This document shows positions 37,653 through 44,423 of a stretch of DNA of 44,423 bases, in pieces; position 1 is the stretch's first letter, and the number at the start of each line of letters is the position of its first letter. The stretch spans positions 1-44,423 of IMG/VR virus record IMGVR_UViG_3300009702_000037; one strand, 5' to 3'. The stretch is from a virus. A program made the translations under genes and the position numbers. The notes beneath the pieces were generated by a model that was given only the letters and a program-made list of their open reading frames with translations, was not told the origin of the DNA and made no database searches.

Positions 37653-38187
37653 CAACAAGATACAACCAGCGACACCCAATGATGGTCCTCTTGTGATTGT
37701 GTTCACAGATTTGAATGAAGCTGTTTCATACAAAGGGGATAAAAAATGTGTTTATTGGGGGAATGCTTACTTTGCATACTCCCAGGTAACCGACTTGGGG
37801 AACCTCCAGAGTATCGAGGGGGATGCTTTCTTTGAAGATTCTTGGGTAACCAGTTTGGGGAACCTCCAGAGTATCAGGAGGGATGCTTACTTCGGATACT
37901 CTCAAATAACTGACTTGGGGAACCTCCAGAATATCGGGTGGAATGCTTGTTTTGAAGACTCCCAGGTAACGAGTTTGGGGGGTTTCAAGAACATCGGGGA
38001 AAATGCTTATTTCGGATACTCTCAGATAACGAGTTTGGGGAAACTCCAGAATATCGGGGGGGATGCTTTCTTCGGAGGCTCTCAGATAAAGAGTTTGGGG
38101 GGTCTCCAGAGTATCGGGGGAGATGTTTACTACCAAGACTCCCAAGTGGTACTGATTGAGGAATTAAAGAAAAGAGGTTTAATATAA
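37645..38187 (+). CDS. 20-residue repeat protein (180 aa)
   Basis: Residues 36-165 consist of about six to seven tandem repeats of 20 residues, consensus LGNLQSIGGDAFFGYSQITS. The DNA repeat unit is 60 bases with few differences, showing recent duplication. Regular hydrophobic and Gly/Asp positions suggest a beta-solenoid or LRR-like rod. Role unknown; repeat proteins next to methyltransferases may be anti-restriction or adhesion factors, but this is a guess. Confidence 0.65.
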   Translation: MSNNKIQPATPNDGPLVIVFTDLNEAVSYKGDKKCVYWGNAYFAYSQVTDLGNLQSIEGDAFFEDSWVTSLGNLQSIRRDAYFGYSQITDLGNLQNIGWNACFEDSQVTSLGGFKNIGENAYFGYSQITSLGKLQNIGGDAFFGGSQIKSLGGLQSIGGDVYYQDSQVVLIEELKKRGLI

Positions 38188-38207
38188 ATTGAAAGGGGGT
38201 GAAATTT

Positions 38208-38411
38208 ATGGATAATCCAGATAAAGATACAATCGACAATTTGCGAACAGGCTTAACCACTATGATTGCAGATACAAAACGAATGGCAGAAAAACGCCCT
38301 GAATACGGAGCGGAACTTGTACTAGCACAGCGTCATTTAGAAGATGCACGGATGCGATTAGGGGTTGCTCTTACTATAACTAGAGGTGAAGATCCTTTCG
38401 CTCATAAGTAA
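38208..38411 (+). CDS. Acb2-like anti-CBASS protein candidate (67 aa)
   Basis: Product starts MDNPDKDTIDNLRTGL, with LVLAQRHLEDARMRLGVAL and a tail GEDPFAHK. The helical hairpin pattern (A..HLEDA.MR.G.A) recalls small phage proteins of the Acb2/DUF7681 type, which bind cyclic nucleotides and block CBASS. Similarity is from memory and weak. Start follows GAAAGGGGGTG, so the ATG is set at 38208 rather than the upstream GTG. Confidence 0.45.
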   Translation: MDNPDKDTIDNLRTGLTTMIADTKRMAEKRPEYGAELVLAQRHLEDARMRLGVALTITRGEDPFAHK

Positions 38412-38802
38412 GATGGTGGAACAGCAAGCGAATAGTCTATACACTCGGTCTACCTACCAAGTGGATCGAGATGTGTAGAGGCAGGGAAGCGGTATGGCAT
38501 CACCAGGCTGCGGGCTCAACAGATATACAAGAAGCTGACCGCTGATCCCTACACCATACGACGGGAAACAGGAAAAAAGGCCAACCAAGTAATCTTTTGC
38601 GGGCAAGATGTAAAACGCAAAGACCGCCCCTATAACCGATCTGCCCGTTGCAAGGATTGTTTGGACAAAAGTTATGGGGAGAATAACCTAAAGCCAGTGG
38701 TGTGAGCAGGAATACCATCCCTGGCGCCAGGCTTATAAGACCCCCAAGTATTGTTCACACTCGTGTCGGATAAGGGCCATGAACAAATCCAGATGGGGAT
38801 AG
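38412..38802 (+). pseudogene. Decayed zinc-finger gene
   Basis: Three overlapping frames carry protein-like pieces: MVEQQANSLYTRSTYQ (38412 on), then RYGITRLRAQQIYKKLT and later RCKDCLDKSYG, then WCEQEYHPWRQAYKTP followed by KYCSHSCRIRAMN. The last two contain zinc-ribbon Cys pairs, but each frame is broken. Likely a disrupted small zinc-binding gene. Confidence 0.45.
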
Positions 38803-38804
38803 TA

Positions 38805-38813
38805 TGATATAAT
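38805..38813 (+). promoter_or_regulatory. Extended -10 promoter TGATATAAT, leaderless type
   Basis: TG-A-TATAAT at 38805-38813, 9 bases before the ATG at 38823. No Shine-Dalgarno. Confidence 0.65.
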
Positions 38814-38822
38814 TACCACAGA

Positions 38823-39095
38823 ATGAAAAAAGACGAATACGGAGAACTCCGAGAACTATATAACAAGCAATTTGCAAGGATGATGAAAACAATGGGGCAG
38901 GTGGGGACCCTCGCTTCTAAACTAAGCACCGTCCTAAAGGCTGAGGACACGGAGATAACAATGGATCCAAATGAAAACACCACAACCCTTGCCCTTAACC
39001 TGGACAAACAAGACACTGTCACCCTAACCCACAAGGAAGAAGACGGCTACCAGAACCCCACCGTAATCCTTACCTTCAGAAGGAAAGATGAATAA
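38823..39095 (+). CDS. Hypothetical protein (90 aa)
   Basis: Starts MKKDEYGELRELYNKQFARM (helical), then a beta-rich, Thr-rich part (ITMDPNENTTTLALNLDKQD). Overlaps the RHH gene by eight bases, so both may form one unit. No family recognised. Confidence 0.6.
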   Translation: MKKDEYGELRELYNKQFARMMKTMGQVGTLASKLSTVLKAEDTEITMDPNENTTTLALNLDKQDTVTLTHKEEDGYQNPTVILTFRRKDE

Positions 39096-39282
39096 GCAAG
39101 ATATAACCCCAGTTGCGGGCACCGCTAACTCCAAACTCAGCACCAGAATCTCTTTCAACCAGAAAGATAAGATCGCCTACCTAACCAAAAAATACAATGT
39201 CACCACTTCTGACGTCATCAGAACCATGATCAACAAGTATTTGGAAGAATATGAACAAATACATGGAGGAATAGAGTTGTGA
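39088..39282 (+). CDS. Ribbon-helix-helix protein (64 aa)
   Basis: Starts MNKQDITPVAGTANSK; the RHH core is STRISFNQKDKIAYL (strand and first helix), then YNVTTSDVIRTMINKYLEEY. Small MetJ/Arc-type DNA-binding repressor. Coupled with the 90-residue gene as a possible antitoxin or early regulator. Candidate to bind the repeated operators downstream, though no direct evidence. Confidence 0.75.
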   Translation: MNKQDITPVAGTANSKLSTRISFNQKDKIAYLTKKYNVTTSDVIRTMINKYLEEYEQIHGGIEL

Positions 39283-39623
39283 GTAAATTAGCCCAAATCA
39301 TCCCCTGGCCATATGATGGTGTAAAAATATAGGTCATTTTTCTGTAAATTAAAAAAATCGTCTCAGCATCAGAGAAAAACGATGGATTTGAACCTATTTC
39401 CCAAAAACGGGTTTTCAGCATGAACCCAAACTATCGGATTGAATCTGGGGAATATGGAGCCTTTTCACCAGGTAGAAGTCATTCCTACTGTCTAATAAGT
39501 AACAAATCACTGAATTATGGGTCCAAATGGCAAAATCCCCTTTTACCCTTGGGAAAAGAGTATGTTTTGAACCTAACCTTACCAATTGTATAAAACCCTA
39601 TACTGTTACAAAACCCCACTTAT
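39283..39623. other. Intergenic region, 341 bases, no gene seen
   Basis: No supported coding frame. A segment at 39389-39405 reads as a T-loop (GGTTCAAATCC on the minus strand) with short flanking pairing, but the stems do not form a tRNA. The final part supplies a likely promoter (TATACT at 39600) for the 39624 gene. Confidence 0.4.
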
Positions 39624-39812
39624 ATGACAGAAGAAGCCAAAAAACGCAAAAAACTCTTCGTAAAAATTACCCTCGATCCAGATAACTCTGTCCGTATGGA
39701 AGGCTCCTGGAAACGGATCGCTAAAGATCCACTGCGCGCTGGTATCCTCTGCCACCATATTAAGTCTGCTATGGAAAAAGTGTACGCGACCGCTACTAAA
39801 TATGGTAAATAA
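39624..39812 (+). CDS. Hypothetical basic protein (62 aa)
   Basis: Starts MTEEAKKRKKLFVKITLDP with later EGSWKRIAKDPLRAGILCHH. No family recognised. Last gene before a long noncoding region. Confidence 0.6.
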   Translation: MTEEAKKRKKLFVKITLDPDNSVRMEGSWKRIAKDPLRAGILCHHIKSAMEKVYATATKYGK

Positions 39813-40459
39813 GCGCCCCAGATGGGCTGAGAAGGGCGGGGAATAGGGAAATCGGGGGTATGTGTGGATTGTGAGCGTGAAGTGGACCTGGAGTGGTAAG
39901 GGAAAGGATGGTGGCAGAAGGGAGAGGTGGGTGAAGTTGAGGTGGGGAAGTATTTTTGTGGGGAGAGTGGGGTATATCGGTGAACCGCTACCGTTCATTA
40001 TATTCTGGCGGGGGTCTCCCCCACCCCCCCGTGCGCATAAAATGTCGCACATTGTGCAATGTGCGACATTATTTGAGTTCAAAATTCAAAAATTGCGCGG
40101 GCGTGTTCATTTATAGGCGGGGAGCGTGGCAAGCGACCATATAATAGTCTGATTGTGCAGGGTTTGAGTGTGGGAGTGTGTGCGTTATGGGAGTTGCAAG
40201 CCCAGAGGCTGATTGATTTATTGAATGGTTATATATATATGTTATTTTGTGTGTGTAGCCCGCATTTTTGAACCATCGCGCGCCACCTCAAAAATTGCGC
40301 AGAATTGGGTTTGAGGCTGAGGCGTTCAAATTGTGGTATTTTTTGCATGCACTGTAAGTCATGAGGGTTGATAATAATTGATTGGGGGGCATTTGAGGCG
40401 GCCGTCATTATGAAGGTTTGAGGGTGTAGCCCGCGTTATTGACTAACTATGCTATATAC
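39813..40459. other. Noncoding region with G-rich run, palindrome and repeats
   Basis: No supported gene in about 650 bases. 39830-39990 is strongly G-rich and C-poor on the plus strand with several GGG/GGGG runs. GGGGG-TCT-CCCCC hairpin at 40010-40022. A perfect palindrome at 40041-40070. The 13-mer TCAAAAATTGCGC occurs twice (near 40085 and 40290). AT-rich tract at about 40230. These fit a replication or regulatory locus. Confidence 0.5.
40041..40070. repeat. Perfect 30-base palindrome
   Basis: AATGTCGCACATTG and CAATGTGCGACATT, 14-bp arms around TG. It can form a cruciform or bind a dimeric protein. No gene starts near. Confidence 0.85.
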
Positions 40460-40488
40460 TTGACAATTATATAACAATATGTTATAGT
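40460..40488 (+). promoter_or_regulatory. Early promoter P1 with operator
   Basis: TTGACA, 17-base spacer, TATAGT. The spacer and -10 contain TATAACA-ATA-TGTTATA, a 7-3-7 palindrome. Copy 1 of 4 of the element. Confidence 0.85.
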
Positions 40489-40516
40489 ATATTCATATTG
40501 ATAATTGAATAAATAT

Positions 40517-40762
40517 ATGAATAAATTTTCAAAACGCCATTATGAAGCCGTCGCCGTGTTGCTTGCTGATAAAATAAACCAAACAAGAGCGCGCGGGACT
40601 AAATACGAAATTGAACACTTACCCCATGACCTTGCGTATATTGAGGATTTTGCACAGCTATTCAAATCTGATAGTTCAAAATTTGATGGCGGGCGGTTTG
40701 TAGATCGAATAAATAAATTGTCTAACTCTAATATACTGGGTAACTATCCCTTGACAAAATGA
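40517..40762 (+). CDS. Hypothetical early protein (81 aa)
   Basis: ATG at 40517 (MNKFSKRHYEAVAVLLADKI); a TTG at 40505 would add four residues. Basic and helical. 28 bases after P1. Overlaps the next gene by four bases (ATGA). No family recognised. Confidence 0.6.
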   Translation: MNKFSKRHYEAVAVLLADKINQTRARGTKYEIEHLPHDLAYIEDFAQLFKSDSSKFDGGRFVDRINKLSNSNILGNYPLTK

Positions 40763-41016
40763 AGCTAGATATGAAAAAACACATAGCAAAAGTAGACAAA
40801 TGGCACAAAGAAAAAGGAAGGCGGGTATATGACAGCTTTAAATCTTTGTGTGGAATAAGGGCCGAGTCATTTGAAGAAGCCAAAAGCAAGGGTTTTATGA
40901 AATCTCTATCACCAGACAACAAAGACGGTTGTAAGACTTGCCAAAACATCATGTCAAATACTCGTTACTGGAAAGAATATAGAAAAATATCAACCGCAAA
41001 AAGAAGGTATGTATGA
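40759..41016 (+). CDS. Hypothetical protein with two Cys (85 aa)
   Basis: Starts MKLDMKKHIAKVDKWHKEK. C-terminal CKTCQNI is a CxxC pair. Basic. Coupled to both neighbours by ATGA overlaps. No family recognised. Confidence 0.6.
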   Translation: MKLDMKKHIAKVDKWHKEKGRRVYDSFKSLCGIRAESFEEAKSKGFMKSLSPDNKDGCKTCQNIMSNTRYWKEYRKISTAKRRYV

Positions 41017-41126
41017 CTAGAACGGGGAATAGAACACGCCGTCTTGGTCTGAGCAAGTACCGCGCGCGATGGTTTATAAGTGAAATAGACAAGGAACTAG
41101 ATACCAATAACCCTACCCGCAACTAA
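41013..41126 (+). CDS. Small basic peptide (37 aa)
   Basis: Product begins MTRTGNRTRRLGLSKYRAR, then WFISEIDKELDTN. Its ATG overlaps the previous stop (ATGA). Terminator follows at once. Plausible nucleic-acid-binding peptide. Confidence 0.55.
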   Translation: MTRTGNRTRRLGLSKYRARWFISEIDKELDTNNPTRN

Positions 41127-41140
41127 TACGGGTATTTTTT
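41114..41140 (+). terminator. Intrinsic terminator after P1 operon
   Basis: TACCCG pairs with CGGGTA across nine bases, followed by six T. Ends the three-gene P1 transcript. Confidence 0.6.
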
Positions 41141-41230
41141 GGGTCAATCATGACTTATATATAGTTATATATGCCCACCGTCGACGCGGGTATCTGAGAA
41201 TGGAGCCGTTGCAATTAAAGCAAGCGACCT

Positions 41231-41255
41231 CATAAGTGAACTATAAGCACTTATG
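41231..41255. repeat. Inverted repeat CATAAGTG/CACTTATG
   Basis: Perfect 8-bp arms with a 9-base spacer in the 226-base gap before P2. Possible operator. The rest of the gap has AT-rich stretches only. Confidence 0.45.
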
Positions 41256-41313
41256 CATACAGATTAATAGAATATAGTTATATAGTCAACTAGTGACTAA
41301 CTATGTCAAGTAG

Positions 41314-41342
41314 TTGACAATTATATAACATTGTGTTATAGT
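41314..41342 (+). promoter_or_regulatory. Early promoter P2 with operator
   Basis: TTGACA-17-TATAGT with TATAACA-TTG-TGTTATA. A second dyad TGTCAA-GTAG-TTGACA overlaps the -35. Start codon lies 10 bases past the -10, so the mRNA is nearly leaderless. Confidence 0.88.
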
Positions 41343-41352
41343 AATATATAAG

Positions 41353-42030
41353 ATGAATAATATACAGCGCACAGCGCATGTCACCATAGGCTATACAGAA
41401 TATACAGTATCAGAGGGTACCGTTGCGAAACTATTAGAGATTGTGGAAGGCGGGCGCGCTTGTAATATGTGCCATCAACTATTCAATAATAGCGATAGAT
41501 ACGCCGTCACATTGAACGCTTGCAAGGCTTGTGTGATGGGTACACACCAGGTAGCCGACTATATAGGCGGGTTTGATGATACTAGACACGAATTTATAGA
41601 TGATAAAGGCGATATATTGACATGTGACGCGCGATATAAAGGACTACCAGAGCGCGACATGATCCGCACATTGAACCATTACGGCTTCATAGTGCCGACC
41701 GATAACAGACACCAACACAACTACTATATTTATAGTGGAGATAAAACGCGCGATAAGTGGCTACTAGTAAAATATAGCGACCAACACGGCGGAGGTTGGG
41801 ATAGTGGCAAGGGCGCATTTGTACCGTTGGAAGTATACTACTTATGCAATAAAGACGGTAGTTATACAGAATTAAACAAGAGGCGCGGGGATTGGCAAAA
41901 ACTAATGAGGGAAGCCCGCGATTTGATACCAGACGACGGGTCACGCTGGATACAACGCACGAGGGAAGATAAAGCAATTGAACTATTAAACCAACGCGCG
42001 GATGATTATACCGTCGCGGATTTTCAATAA
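41353..42030 (+). CDS. Zinc-finger-containing early protein (225 aa)
   Basis: Starts MNNIQRTAHVTIGYTEY. Two CxxC pairs (CNMC near residue 37 and CKAC near 57) form a likely treble-clef/zinc ribbon. The rest has YIYSGDKTRDKWLLVKYSDQ and HGGGWDSGKGAFVP, a beta-rich domain. No family recognised. First gene after P2. Confidence 0.65.
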   Translation: MNNIQRTAHVTIGYTEYTVSEGTVAKLLEIVEGGRACNMCHQLFNNSDRYAVTLNACKACVMGTHQVADYIGGFDDTRHEFIDDKGDILTCDARYKGLPERDMIRTLNHYGFIVPTDNRHQHNYYIYSGDKTRDKWLLVKYSDQHGGGWDSGKGAFVPLEVYYLCNKDGSYTELNKRRGDWQKLMREARDLIPDDGSRWIQRTREDKAIELLNQRADDYTVADFQ

Positions 42031-42031
42031 T

Positions 42032-42640
42032 ATGAGCGACTATATAAAGATGTCTACCAATTTAATACCAGTATTTGGTGGGACGTATGGCAATATATGG
42101 GACGATATAGCCGACTATACAGACAATGGTGAGGAAATTTGTATACAGCCCTCAAACCTGATTGAAGCTATCACCGACTTATACAAAAATAATACAAAAT
42201 ATATACTATCTGAAATTGTGGGTTGTGGTGTTGATTTTATTACTGAGTTCAAAATAACGGGCGGATACTACAGCCCGCGTGAATACAATTTTCATACTAA
42301 TACTATAGACGTTGATATTAAAGTAAACCGTAGAAAACTACTAAATAAAGCCCGCGAGCTATGCAATAGCGACGATTTCACAAACTATTTGCATGACAAC
42401 TATACAAGCATGAGCGGGTTTATATCATACACACCGAATAATAAAATAGAACTATTGGAGCAACTAGAAACGCAAGGCGATGAATACGAGCAATCTATAG
42501 GCGCGATTATTACCTATTTATTGGGTGATACAGCCCGCGAAATTGAGTTGAGATTGTGGGAAGATTGGTGCGGGAACGGATACGGAATACTGGAATACGA
42601 TCTAATATGCGGTGAATGTGGGAAGGTGGTGATTAAATAA
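42032..42640 (+). CDS. Hypothetical early protein (202 aa)
   Basis: Start at 42032 (MSDYIKMSTNLIPVF), 1 base after the upstream stop. Ends YDLICGECGKVVIK with a C-terminal CxxC. AGCCCGC words occur in it. No family recognised. Confidence 0.6.
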   Translation: MSDYIKMSTNLIPVFGGTYGNIWDDIADYTDNGEEICIQPSNLIEAITDLYKNNTKYILSEIVGCGVDFITEFKITGGYYSPREYNFHTNTIDVDIKVNRRKLLNKARELCNSDDFTNYLHDNYTSMSGFISYTPNNKIELLEQLETQGDEYEQSIGAIITYLLGDTAREIELRLWEDWCGNGYGILEYDLICGECGKVVIK

Positions 42641-42927
42641 TGAAGATAACAGTCAGTATATACAATTTCCTTAACGCTTTCAAAAAAGATGATGGCTTCT
42701 CCTATGAGGGGCTTAAAGTTCTCTACGACCACCTACTAGAGTTAGAGGAAGACTTGGGAGTAGAATTTGAACTTGACCATGTAGCTATTCGTTGTGAATG
42801 GTCAGAATACGAGACTATCGAAGAATGCCTAGAGGACTTTACAGATATAAAAAATAGGGAAGAATTAGAAGAAAAAACTACAGTCCTAGACATAAACGGG
42901 GGTGGCATTATCATGGGAGAATTTTAG
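42640..42927 (+). CDS. Hypothetical acidic protein (95 aa)
   Basis: Starts MKITVSIYNFLNAFKKDDG; helical, acidic (LEDFTDIKNREELEEKT). Its ATG shares the last base of the upstream stop (TAATG), so it is coupled. No family recognised. Confidence 0.6.
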   Translation: MKITVSIYNFLNAFKKDDGFSYEGLKVLYDHLLELEEDLGVEFELDHVAIRCEWSEYETIEECLEDFTDIKNREELEEKTTVLDINGGGIIMGEF

Positions 42928-42933
42928 TAGGCT

Positions 42934-43125
42934 ATGGAAGCATACGAGCAAAGCAATACGGACGAAAATTGGAAGTCTGAGTGTCATGTGCTAAATAAAG
43001 ACGGCGGCATGTTGTGCAAGCCTTGCCCGATGTGCGGATATGGATATGGTAGTCAGTGGCTATATAGACCAATACATAAAAATACAGCCCGCGCGATATA
43101 TAAACCACTATCTGCTAATGACTAA
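42934..43125 (+). CDS. Small zinc-ribbon-like protein (63 aa)
   Basis: Starts MEAYEQSNTDENWKSECHVL; contains CKPCPMCGYGYG, a zinc-knuckle-like motif. Ends with the P2 operon. No family recognised. Confidence 0.55.
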   Translation: MEAYEQSNTDENWKSECHVLNKDGGMLCKPCPMCGYGYGSQWLYRPIHKNTARAIYKPLSAND

Positions 43126-43129
43126 CTAG

Positions 43130-43158
43130 TTGACAATTATATAACATTATGTTATAGT
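43130..43158 (+). promoter_or_regulatory. Early promoter P3 with operator
   Basis: TTGACA-17-TATAGT with TATAACA-TTA-TGTTATA. ATG begins 9 bases after the -10. Confidence 0.88.
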
Positions 43159-43167
43159 ATAGACAAT

Positions 43168-43482
43168 ATGAAACTAATAACCAAAACACTATTAAAGCAA
43201 CTACCACCATTGTACAGTCAAGAAAATGAAGCCGACCCAATAGTGATAGTAAAGTATTTCAACCCAGTGGGGAATGGCAATTGGTTTGGAATTGAATACG
43301 ACCCTAGCGAGCGGATATTTTTTGGGTATGTTTCACTATTTGGTGACTACAATGACGAGCTAGGCTATTTCAGCTTGGATGAACTGGAAAGTATAAAGGG
43401 ATGGGGAGAACTAGGGATTGAGCGCGATTTGCATTTCAAGCCGACTAGATTGAGTGAAATTAAAAAGCAGTACACGCTATGA
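43168..43482 (+). CDS. Hypothetical early protein (104 aa)
   Basis: Starts MKLITKTLLKQLPPLYSQEN. Contains WFGIEYDPSERIFFGYVSLF, a beta-rich DUF2958-like pattern (family of small phage/plasmid proteins). Overlaps the next gene by four bases. The DUF2958 link is tentative. Confidence 0.6.
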   Translation: MKLITKTLLKQLPPLYSQENEADPIVIVKYFNPVGNGNWFGIEYDPSERIFFGYVSLFGDYNDELGYFSLDELESIKGWGELGIERDLHFKPTRLSEIKKQYTL

Positions 43483-44270
43483 ATAAAACTATCACCATTA
43501 AAAAAACGGATGACATTATGGAAATGATTGAAGCCGTTGATAAAGCCCGCCGTGAGCTAGGCAATACTGCCGTTCAACTAGTATTCAGTGAACCCGTAGA
43601 ACTAAGGCACGGTAAGCGCATGAGTGCGACCTCAACTAAAACAAATCATGACATAACTAGATTATTTATACACGGAACTACACTATGCCAAGTACCGACC
43701 AGAAATAAAGTTAGTGGCTATCCAATTGATAATCAAACTATTGAAAAACTACTACGAGTGGAAGTAAAGCAAATAAGCGCGGACTATTCTAGGGAGTGGC
43801 GACGGATTGCCAAGAGTATGCGAAAGTATAATATAAATTTGGGTGTAGCCCGCGATATTGAGGCGCATTTGCGCGGGGATGAACCGCACATCAAAGGTTT
43901 TCAAAACTATTGGACTAAAAACGATAAGCCACGGACTACTTCATTCAGAGATGTACTAATATATAACGGCATTGCAAGATATGAAATGGAAACGGGAGTA
44001 ACATACCAGTCACGAGAGCTTGAAAAACTAAGAACTATCAAACTAAACAATGAGGCTATACCGACTATGATTGCAAGAGCTAGGGAAAGTGCAGGCAAGT
44101 ATTACCGTGCTAGCAAAAGCGGACACCGACGTGATAGATCAGTCGCGCTATCTGTAAATAGTGATGGTGATGTGGGCTATCATTCTGCTAGTGAGTATGC
44201 AGGATGCCTCAACGGTGACTACTATGTAATGTACAGCCCAACTATGGCATTTTATGCTGAAACTGACTAG
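43479..44270 (+). CDS. Hypothetical early protein (263 aa)
   Basis: Starts MNKTITIKKTDDIMEMIEAV; helical, basic (KYNINLGVARDIEAHLRG; MIARARESAGKYYRASKSGH). No family recognised. Coupled to the P3 gene. Confidence 0.6.
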   Translation: MNKTITIKKTDDIMEMIEAVDKARRELGNTAVQLVFSEPVELRHGKRMSATSTKTNHDITRLFIHGTTLCQVPTRNKVSGYPIDNQTIEKLLRVEVKQISADYSREWRRIAKSMRKYNINLGVARDIEAHLRGDEPHIKGFQNYWTKNDKPRTTSFRDVLIYNGIARYEMETGVTYQSRELEKLRTIKLNNEAIPTMIARARESAGKYYRASKSGHRRDRSVALSVNSDGDVGYHSASEYAGCLNGDYYVMYSPTMAFYAETD

Positions 44271-44290
44271 TGGCTAACTATGTCAAGTAG

Positions 44291-44319
44291 TTGACAATTA
44301 TATAACATTATGTTATAGT
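44291..44319 (+). promoter_or_regulatory. Early promoter P4 with operator
   Basis: TTGACA-17-TATAGT with TATAACA-TTA-TGTTATA and the TGTCAA-GTAG-TTGACA dyad. ATG 10 bases after the -10. Nearly identical to P2 over more than 40 bases. Confidence 0.88.
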
Positions 44320-44329
44320 AACAAACAAG

Positions 44330-44423
44330 ATGAATAATAAACAAATTAAAGACCGACTAGAATACTTGCGAGGCGAGATTGAAGCCGAGCGTATCAGTAC
44401 GCTTGAGGTTGCAGAGTTGCAGT
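44330..44423 (+). CDS. Start of a helical protein, cut by window end
   Basis: MNNKQIKDRLEYLRGEIEAE, a predicted coiled coil. Runs off the window after 31 codons. Driven by P4. Confidence 0.6.
   Translation, partial: MNNKQIKDRLEYLRGEIEAERISTLEVAELQ

Noticed and set aside
37726-38145. Minus-strand frame opposite the repeat gene
   Set aside because: It mirrors the 60-base coding repeats, and the plus-strand gene has better start context and coupling to the methyltransferase gene.
39365-39440. Possible tRNA on the minus strand around 39.4 kb
   Set aside because: A GGTTCAAATCC loop is present, but T-stem and acceptor pairing fail and the element would be only about 57 bases long.
39862-40144. 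Plus-strand frames in the 39.8-40.1 kb region
   Set aside because: They are low-complexity products of the G-rich tract with no start signal.
1-44423. CRISPR array or insertion sequence
   Set aside because: No regularly spaced direct repeats with unique spacers and no transposase or terminal inverted repeats were seen. The regular repeats in the window are coding (37.7-38.1 kb) or promoter elements.

Overview
The window is a stretch of a large tailed double-stranded DNA bacteriophage (or prophage) genome. The evidence is a head-assembly block (small terminase candidate, large terminase, portal, scaffold-like protein, major capsid protein), a peptidoglycan amidase, a phage-type replication and nucleotide set (cobalamin-type ribonucleotide reductase with two inteins, dUTPase, uracil-DNA glycosylase), tRNA genes and dense overlapping small genes. 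The standard genetic code fits, and internal genes often carry a strong AGGAGGTG ribosome binding site. The host cannot be named from the sequence. Many first genes of operons have a -10 box only 6 to 10 bases before the start codon, which implies leaderless mRNAs.

Layout: 1-10 kb, minus strand, read right to left: coiled-coil TerS candidate, TerL as two overlapping genes, portal, scaffold, capsid, small virion genes and the start of a glycosyltransferase/TPR protein cut by the window edge. 10-18.4 kb, minus: a glycine-rich protein, tRNA-Pro, dUTPase, metallophosphoesterase, HIT protein, nucleotidyltransferase-like protein, tRNA-Glu and the RNR. 18.4-24.7 kb, minus: tRNA-Ser, tRNA-Trp, an odd tRNA-like RNA, then an overlapping operon of Ro60/TROVE protein, unknown protein, JAMM protease, SPFH membrane protein, small membrane peptide, ThiF/E1-like protein and nuclease-like protein. 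Immediately upstream of Ro lie three tandem RNAs, each a tRNA-like domain closed by a 13-25 bp terminal stem, as in bacterial Y RNAs. 24.7-28.8 kb: small genes, a divergent promoter pair with an operator, UDG, amidase, an XRE repressor and a HAD protein. 28.9-32.5 kb, minus: a compact ubiquitin-like conjugation operon (E1, Ubl, E2-like, JAMM) preceded by a second cluster of three structured RNAs. 32.5-34.6 kb, minus: small genes. 34.7-44.4 kb, plus: early-type small genes, a C5 cytosine methyltransferase, a 20-residue repeat protein, an Acb2-like protein, a ribbon-helix-helix protein, a noncoding region with a 30-base palindrome, and an array of genes driven by four copies of one promoter/operator element.

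How the parts may work together: the two ThiF/JAMM loci share a stem-loop and each lies near a cluster of structured RNAs. The phage therefore appears to encode a Ro/Y-RNA ribonucleoprotein module tied to protein-tagging enzymes, plus a separate self-contained Ubl tagging system. This link is inferred from gene order and sequence motifs and is the most interesting part of the window. Host-defence countermeasures are suggested by the solitary cytosine methyltransferase and the Acb2-like protein.
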